A DNA stretch of 12,894 nucleotides from Selenomonas sp. (GTDB lineage Bacteria; Bacillota_C; Negativicutes; Selenomonadales; Selenomonadaceae): positions 1 to 12,894 of the forward strand of contig NZ_JAILPX010000031.1 of assembly GCF_024699275.1 (NCBI RefSeq). The letters are read 5' to 3'. Positions 7,863-12,894 of the stretch are shown piece after piece. The translations under genes were made by a program, and so were the position numbers. The number at the start of each line of letters is the position of its first letter. The first letter of the stretch is position 1. The notes under the pieces are model-generated. The model made no database searches, was not told the origin of the DNA, and saw only the letters and a program-made list of their open reading frames with translations.

Positions 7863-7900
7863 GAAACCCAGTTCCCCATCATGAGGAACTGGGCTTTTCT
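7863..7900. terminator. Bidirectional terminator between convergent genes
   Basis: A perfect 9-bp stem, CCCAGTTCC (7867-7875) with GGAACTGGG (7885-7893), is flanked by AAGAAA on the left and CTTTTCTT on the right. Either strand therefore gives a hairpin plus a T-rich run. It serves the CNNM gene on the plus strand and the methyltransferase on the minus strand. Confidence 0.85.
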
Positions 7901-8655
7901 TATGCTTTTCTTGCCGCGATCGCAAACAACGGCAGCGTATCAAAATGCATCTGCTCGTCTACACGAACTCTTGGCGCAATCTCCTCTTCAATTTCCACGA
8001 CCATCCCAAGACTTTCCAAAAAAGATTTATCCCATTGTGGCCGCCGATGTGTACTGATGCGCAACTCATCCTTGATATCATTGCATTCCGTCACCAGTTC
8101 CTGGCGGATATTGGCATGGACATCCGCCTGGTCTTCCTTTCGGGAAAAGCTCATCAATCCATAATCCGAATCAAAATTCAACAGTAAACCGCCCTGTTTC
8201 AACACGCGCTGCCATTCCCGATAGGCCTGCATCGCATCCGGCAGGGTCCAGGTGAGATTGCGGCTGATTACCACATCAAAACAGTCCGCTGCAAAATCCA
8301 GATTCTGGGCATCCATCTTACGAAAATCCACCGAGCAGCCTGTTGCCAGTACATTCTGTCTGGCCTGATGCAGCATATCCCCAGACATATCAATGCCCGT
8401 CACCTGATGCCCCGATTTCGCCAGCAGAACAGCAAAGAAACCTGCTCCCGTCCCAATATCCAGAACCTTCAGCTGCCGTTCCGTTCCGATTTTCTCTGCC
8501 AGATAATCCTGCCAGGCAGCAGCACATGGGCCGCTTAATTCCTTTTGGCGCAGTTTGCTGAAATCCCTGCTGCGTTCATCCCAGTAGGCTTCAATCAGAT
8601 TATTCAACTGCTTTTCCTGTTCATAACGCGCCATTTGTCGTTGTGCATTCATCAT
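7900..8655 (-). CDS. Class I SAM-dependent methyltransferase, substrate unknown
   Basis: This 251-aa soluble protein carries a Rossmann methyltransferase fold. Motif I is VLDIGTGAG (64-72), the acidic residue ending strand 2 is Asp89 in GIDMS, and MDAQNL (114-119) is the post-II segment. SRNLTWTLPDAMQAYREWQR (131-150) replaces the usual motif IV/V region, followed by the VLKQGG turn. A helical N-terminal cap (1-60) and a C-terminal part with RVRVDEQMHFD probably make the substrate pocket. RNLTW-type methyltransferases of this kind are often met near metal-uptake genes, but none is present here, so the substrate stays open. The start at 8655 follows AGGAGA at 6 bases; a second ATG follows at once. 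It ends at the shared bidirectional terminator. Confidence 0.88.
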   Translation of the reverse strand: MMNAQRQMARYEQEKQLNNLIEAYWDERSRDFSKLRQKELSGPCAAAWQDYLAEKIGTERQLKVLDIGTGAGFFAVLLAKSGHQVTGIDMSGDMLHQARQNVLATGCSVDFRKMDAQNLDFAADCFDVVISRNLTWTLPDAMQAYREWQRVLKQGGLLLNFDSDYGLMSFSRKEDQADVHANIRQELVTECNDIKDELRISTHRRPQWDKSFLESLGMVVEIEEEIAPRVRVDEQMHFDTLPLFAIAARKA

Positions 8656-8690
8656 AGCGAATCTCCTATCCCCTTTATTCCTTATCTTCT

Positions 8691-8719
8691 ATTTTATCTG
8701 GTTCCGGACAAAAATTTAA
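8691..8719 (-). promoter_or_regulatory. Candidate methyltransferase promoter
   Basis: The minus strand has TTAAAT (8719-8714), a 17-base spacer and TAAAAT (8696-8691). The -10 is good and the -35 weak. It would start transcription near 8684, about 30 bases before the start codon. Transcription from the upstream carboxypeptidase gene is the alternative. Confidence 0.35.
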
Positions 8720-8746
8720 GCCCCCCAGGGGGTTATACCGCCCCCC
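8720..8746 (-). terminator. G/C-run hairpin downstream of the carboxypeptidase gene, possible weak terminator
   Basis: On the minus strand two G-runs flank a C-run: GGGGGG (8746-8741), CCCCC (8733-8729 after TATAA) and GGGGGG (8726-8721). The C-run can pair with either G-run, giving two mutually exclusive short stems. Minus-strand sequence then reads CTTAAATTTTTG, a broken T-tract. It is 18 bases past the stop of the carboxypeptidase gene. A terminator is the simplest reading, but the structure is not classical. Confidence 0.4.
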
Positions 8747-8763
8747 AAAGGACTAGCTATATA

Positions 8764-9918
8764 TCATACCAAATTTATAAACCAGGAAAAAGTACCCACC
8801 AGCCAGGAACCAATGCTAAAACCGCGATTGACCGGTTCAGACAACAGGGGAACCGCCTCCACTTCCTTGCCATCATAACGCACCACGATTTGTCCCACAG
8901 GTGTCCCCGCCTTTAAGGGCGCTGCCACCATCTTAGGCACATCATAGGCCAGGGAATATTTGCTCTTATCTTCTCCATTGATCAGCGGAAATTCGATATC
9001 GCGGGACGGATAAAGCTGTGCCGATGCCTGCTGCCCATCGGTAACCCAGACTCTGTGGCGCGCATGCTCCTTGGATAACGCCTTCGTCATCTTCACCCGG
9101 GTAAAGCCATAATCCAACAGTTTTTCTGCATCCTTAAAGCGGTCATCCGCTGTGGGGGTCTTCATCAATATCACGATAAGCTCTACGCCATTGCGCCGGG
9201 CACCAGCCGCCAGGCAGCCTCCGGCAGCACTGGTCCAGCCTGTTTTTATCCCGGTCATTCCTTCGTATTTACCTAACAGCTTATTGGTATTATGGGCCAG
9301 ATAATGTTTATGTTTAGGATTTTCCCACCGAATCAGGCTCTGCTCCTTGCAGACTATATCCCGAAAATTTTGATTCTGCATAGCATAACGAGCCAATTTA
9401 GCCATATCCCGGGCCGTGGAATAATGATCTGCCGCCGTCAGGCCATTGGGATTGGCAAAATGTGTATGTTCCATCCCCAACGCTGCCGCCTTGTCATTCA
9501 TTATTCGGGCAAAGGCCGACACGCTGCCCGCCATAGCCTGTCCGATAGCTACCGCTGCACCATTATCCGATTCCAATAACATACCGGTCCACAATTCATC
9601 GGCACGAATCTTTTCCCCCGGCATTACGCCCAAGGGCGATGACTCTGTATAGGCAGCCTCTGGTGACATGATAATCTCAGACCGTGGATTCAGCTGTTCC
9701 AGCGCCAAAATCCCCGTCATCATCTTGGTCATACTGGCTGGATAATGACGTTCATCCGCATTCTTCTCCCAAACCACCCGACCGGTAGAAGCCTCCACGA
9801 TAATTGCTGCCTGCGCAGTAATCTCCGGTTCGCCGCCTTCACCTGCGGATACCGGCAGATGCACAGACAGCAGACACGCTATCATAAACAAAGCTGCAAT
9901 CTTATGCCAGAGTTTCAA
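8764..9918 (-). CDS. dacF: D-alanyl-D-alanine carboxypeptidase, PBP5/DacF type
   Basis: This low-molecular-mass penicillin-binding protein trims the terminal D-Ala from peptidoglycan stem peptides outside the cytoplasmic membrane. The 384-aa precursor starts with a signal peptide (1 to about 25, cleavage near VSA-GEG). The peptidase S11 domain has the three active-site motifs: SMTK (Ser62, Lys65), SDN (117-119) and KTG (225-227). A PBP5 C-terminal beta domain follows (about 275-365). The end GFSIGSWLVGTFSWFINLV looks like a membrane anchor. The start is a TTG at 9918 with GGGAGA 8 bases upstream; no better start keeps the signal peptide intact. It follows groEL on the same strand but is separated by a good terminator. 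I saw no convincing promoter of its own. The symbol is by family resemblance; dacA or dacB are also used. Confidence 0.92.
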   Translation of the reverse strand: MKLWHKIAALFMIACLLSVHLPVSAGEGGEPEITAQAAIIVEASTGRVVWEKNADERHYPASMTKMMTGILALEQLNPRSEIIMSPEAAYTESSPLGVMPGEKIRADELWTGMLLESDNGAAVAIGQAMAGSVSAFARIMNDKAAALGMEHTHFANPNGLTAADHYSTARDMAKLARYAMQNQNFRDIVCKEQSLIRWENPKHKHYLAHNTNKLLGKYEGMTGIKTGWTSAAGGCLAAGARRNGVELIVILMKTPTADDRFKDAEKLLDYGFTRVKMTKALSKEHARHRVWVTDGQQASAQLYPSRDIEFPLINGEDKSKYSLAYDVPKMVAAPLKAGTPVGQIVVRYDGKEVEAVPLLSEPVNRGFSIGSWLVGTFSWFINLV

Positions 9919-9956
9919 AATACCAATCTCCCTTTATATTTACCAAAATTGAACAC

Positions 9957-9994
9957 ATAAAAAGAATAAGGCTCTCCCAAAGGAAAGCCTTATT
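9957..9994 (-). terminator. Rho-independent terminator of groES-groEL
   Basis: A 13-bp stem (9965-9977 with 9982-9994, AATAAGGCT paired with AGCCTTATT at the base) is followed on the minus strand by CTTTTTATG. One pair is G-U in minus-strand RNA but C-A on the other strand, fitting minus-strand use. It lies about 60 bases after the groEL stop. Confidence 0.88.
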
Positions 9995-10053
9995 AGTATA
10001 ACACGTTATGCTGTTTTATGCATGAATTTTTTCGCGTATCGCCTGCAAAGGGA

Positions 10054-11682
<1,629 letters not shown>

Positions 11683-11706
11683 TTATATTACCTCCAGAAA
11701 TATTAC

Positions 11707-11988
11707 TTAAAGGATTGCCAGAATGTCGCTTTCGCGAACAATCAGATACTCTTTGTCGTCAACTTTGACTTCTGAACCGGAGTATTTGGAGAAAACAACC
11801 GTGTCGCCAGCTTTAACTTCCATAGCAGCGCGTTCGCCGTTTTCCAGGAGCTTGCCCGTGCCCACAGCTACAATCGTGCCCTTCTGGGGCTTCTCCTTAG
11901 CCGTATCTGGCAGCACAATACCGCTGGCGGTCTTCATATCGCCTTCCGCAACTTCGATGACAACTCTTTCGCCCAATGGCTTAATCAT
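11707..11988 (-). CDS. groES: Co-chaperonin GroES (Hsp10)
   Basis: GroES caps the GroEL cylinder. The 93-aa protein has the usual start [10 protein letters not shown], the mobile loop (about 15-36) with the GroEL-binding triplet IVL (24-26), and the closing motif [27 protein letters not shown] lies 9 bases before the ATG. It is the first gene of the operon, and its 5' untranslated region contains the CIRCE operator. Confidence 0.99.
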   Translation of the reverse strand: MIKPLGERVVIEVAEGDMKTASGIVLPDTAKEKPQKGTIVAVGTGKLLENGERAAMEVKAGDTVVFSKYSGSEVKVDDKEYLIVRESDILAIL

Positions 11989-12029
11989 AGGTATCTTCCT
12001 CCTATATTATGAAATACATCGTTGGTTTG

Positions 12030-12056
12030 TTAGCACTCAAGTAGGTCGAGTGCTAA
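12030..12056 (-). promoter_or_regulatory. CIRCE operator (HrcA binding site)
   Basis: TTAGCACTC (12030-12038), nine spacer bases and GAGTGCTAA (12048-12056) match the CIRCE consensus exactly. HrcA binds this inverted repeat and represses groESL until heat or misfolded protein draws it off. The element begins about 5 bases after the predicted start of transcription. hrcA itself is not in the window. Confidence 0.97.
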
Positions 12057-12067
12057 GCACAGTTCTT

Positions 12068-12096
12068 ATAGTAACCGTTTTTAGTCAAAAAGTCAA
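12068..12096 (-). promoter_or_regulatory. groES-groEL promoter
   Basis: The minus strand has TTGACT (12096-12091), a 17-base spacer and TACTAT (12073-12068). Each box differs from consensus at one position. Predicted start of transcription is near 12061, next to CIRCE, as in other HrcA-controlled operons. A second TTGACT repeat lies inside the spacer. Confidence 0.8.
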
Positions 12097-12241
12097 GATG
12101 GTAAAACAATAAAAATATCAATTCTCAAAAATACTCGTAGAGCCTTTTCCTATATAGGTTCATGCCCATTTTATATAATTTTTCGTTCAGACTGTATCTT
12201 ATCGTATCTCAAGGTAAAACCGCTTTTTCGTTGGCAAAATG
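12097..12241. other. AT-rich intergenic stretch without recognised content
   Basis: Between the groESL promoter and the plus-strand promoter at 12242 I see no open frame with a ribosome binding site, no RNA gene and no terminator. The only structure is the short palindrome CCTATATAGG (about 12150-12159) and AT-rich promoter-like patches. Confidence 0.5.
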
Positions 12242-12269
12242 TTGACAATAATGAAAGGTCTAATACTAT
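12242..12269 (+). promoter_or_regulatory. Plus-strand sigma-A-like promoter facing the small-gene cassette
   Basis: A perfect TTGACA (12242-12247), a 16-base spacer and TACTAT (12264-12269). The predicted start is near 12276. No plus-strand gene follows; a terminator hairpin begins 13 bases later. Its product would be an RNA of about 45 nt, or, on read-through, an antisense RNA to the genes at 12331-12689. Confidence 0.5.
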
Positions 12270-12285
12270 GTGTTATGCAAAGAAA

Positions 12286-12321
12286 TAGCCCATACCGGCG
12301 CGATGCTGGCATGGGTTTTTT
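12286..12321. terminator. Bidirectional terminator at the end of the small-gene cassette
   Basis: An 11-position stem (12289-12299 with 12305-12315, CCCAT paired with ATGGG at the base, one mismatch and one wobble) is followed by TTTTTT on the plus strand. On the minus strand it is followed by CTATTTCTTTG. It lies 10 bases past the stop of the helix-turn-helix gene on the minus strand and also closes the short plus-strand transcript. Confidence 0.75.
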
Positions 12322-12330
12322 AGTTTGTCG

Positions 12331-12546
12331 TTATTCTTTTACCGGTTCGGGGCCAAAGACTCGCGTCATCCCTTCGGCTGTTATCAACCAGGTAGAACCT
12401 GATTGCCGTATTTCTCCATCCTTAAATCTAGGCGCCGCTTTTTTATATCCTGTGCAAGCCTGCCGTACCGTAACAACAGACTTTCCCCAGCGTTCGGCAG
12501 CTTCTGCCACCGTCATCACATTGTTCAATAATTCTTTGCCTTCCAT
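12331..12546 (-). CDS. Small helix-turn-helix protein (excisionase/AlpA-like), 71 aa
   Basis: The segment MTVAEAAERWGKSVVTVRQA (11-30) reads as a helix-turn-helix of the MerR/excisionase (HTH_17) type. It is followed by a loop with KKAAPRFKDGEIRQSG and a strand-like STWLITAEGMTRVFG that would form the wing. Such short proteins bind DNA in phages, plasmids and toxin-antitoxin or defence loci; the partner here is unknown. AAGGAG (12560-12555) lies 8 bases before the ATG at 12546; an inner ATG (Met11) has no ribosome site. The start overlaps the end of the 54-aa gene by 22 bases, so the two are probably translationally coupled. The terminator follows 10 bases after the stop. Confidence 0.8.
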   Translation of the reverse strand: MEGKELLNNVMTVAEAAERWGKSVVTVRQACTGYKKAAPRFKDGEIRQSGSTWLITAEGMTRVFGPEPVKE

Positions 12547-12689
12547 TTCCGTATCTCCTTAATTCCGCAAATTGTCACCCATGCTCCCATGATAATGAGG
12601 AACGCCCCCATGTCCATACCATCCGGCAACAGGCAATCCAGCAAGAATGCCAATGCCGTAATGATGACTATCAATTTTGTATTGCTCAT
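12525..12689 (-). CDS. Small two-helix membrane protein, 54 aa, unknown function
   Basis: The minus-strand frame from the ATG at 12689 encodes a 54-aa protein: MSNTK, a hydrophobic helix LIVIITALAFLLDCLL (6-21), a short turn PDGMDMG, a second helix AFLIIMGAWVTICGI (29-43) and a basic tail KEIRKWKAKNY. The positive tail suggests a hairpin with both ends in the cytoplasm. Its 3' end overlaps the helix-turn-helix gene by 22 bases in another frame. The weak point is the ribosome site: only AATAAGAT lies before the ATG, and an in-frame stop just upstream rules out a longer form. Size and topology resemble holin-like or toxin-like small membrane proteins, but no family is recognised. Confidence 0.6.
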   Translation of the reverse strand: MSNTKLIVIITALAFLLDCLLPDGMDMGAFLIIMGAWVTICGIKEIRKWKAKNY

Positions 12690-12712
12690 ATCTTATTCAG
12701 AATGGTATAATT

Positions 12713-12742
12713 CCAGTGAAGGGGCGTCCGCCCCCTCACCGG
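12713..12742 (-). other. Intercistronic RNA hairpin between the 40-aa and 54-aa genes
   Basis: A 13-position stem (12713-12725 with 12730-12742) has a 4-base loop and a GC-rich core (GGGGC/GCCCC). Two positions are G-U pairs in minus-strand RNA but A-C mismatches in plus-strand RNA, so the structure fits the minus-strand transcript. On that strand it is followed by AATTAT, not a T-run, so it may be a stability, processing or attenuation element. On the plus strand the following TTTTCTTATTT would suit a terminator, though the stem is weaker there. Confidence 0.6.
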
Positions 12743-12747
12743 TTTTC

Positions 12748-12870
12748 TTATTTGCTCAAGCTTTCAATGACTGAGGCTATCCCCTTTAGCATGATTCCCA
12801 ATCCAGTAAAGAGGATTCCTACTGCTTTTAGCAGGTCAGCGATAAGCTTGAGCTTTCTGTTTGATACCAT
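12748..12870 (-). CDS. 40-aa cationic amphipathic peptide, unknown function
   Basis: The ATG at 12870 is preceded at 7 bases by a perfect AAGGAGG (12884-12878), the best ribosome site in the cassette. It opens a 40-codon frame: MVSNRKLKL, IADLLKAVGILFTGLGIM (10-27), LKGIASVIESLSK. The peptide has six Lys/Arg against two acidic residues and alternating polar and apolar positions that suit one long amphipathic or membrane-inserting helix. There is no cleavable leader. Small phage holins, type I toxins, phenol-soluble modulins and leaderless bacteriocins look broadly like this, but no specific homologue is recognised. It is followed by the hairpin at 12742-12713 and then the 54-aa gene. Its promoter lies outside the window. 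Confidence 0.7.
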   Translation of the reverse strand: MVSNRKLKLIADLLKAVGILFTGLGIMLKGIASVIESLSK

Positions 12871-12894
12871 CTGTTTACCTCCTTTCTATGATTT

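Noticed and set aside
9983..10015. Extended -10 (TGTTATACT) on the minus strand as a promoter for the carboxypeptidase gene
   Set aside because: Its transcript would start inside the groEL terminator stem and be stopped there, and the -35 is poor, so the match is probably chance.

Overview
The window looks like chromosomal DNA of a diderm Firmicute (Negativicutes, Selenomonas-like). This rests on overall protein style, strong Shine-Dalgarno sites, sigma-A promoters, a perfect CIRCE element before groES-groEL, and a GroEL tail of the GMGMPGMM type. The genus is inference.

Layout, left to right. Bases 1-341 read on the minus strand as the front of an rRNA operon running out of the window: two tandem consensus promoters, a boxA-like antitermination motif and a leader with inverted repeats. 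The rRNA itself is not in the window. A small unrecognised minus-strand gene (434-664) with its own terminator sits between this and cydA. The plus-strand operon cydA-cydB-cydD-cydC (833-6459) encodes both subunits of a cytochrome bd quinol oxidase plus the two halves of the CydDC ABC exporter needed for its assembly. Its genes overlap or nearly abut. A CNNM/CorC-type membrane protein with CBS domains (6527-7846) follows with its own promoter and ends at a bidirectional terminator. Beyond it, everything is on the minus strand: a SAM-dependent methyltransferase, a PBP5/DacF-type D-Ala-D-Ala carboxypeptidase, and the HrcA/CIRCE-controlled groES-groEL operon.

The right end (12242-12894) is the least ordinary part. 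It holds a minus-strand cassette of three very small genes: a 40-residue cationic amphipathic peptide, a 54-residue membrane protein and a 71-residue helix-turn-helix protein. The cassette carries an intercistronic hairpin and a shared terminator. A good plus-strand promoter (TTGACA-N16-TACTAT) fires toward it and meets a terminator after only about 45 nt. This could be a small toxin/regulator module or the edge of a mobile element, but I cannot assign a function.

The rest is ordinary housekeeping DNA. The cyd operon would let an otherwise fermentative anaerobe consume traces of oxygen, and GroESL, the carboxypeptidase and the CNNM protein serve protein folding, wall remodelling and (probably) ion transport.
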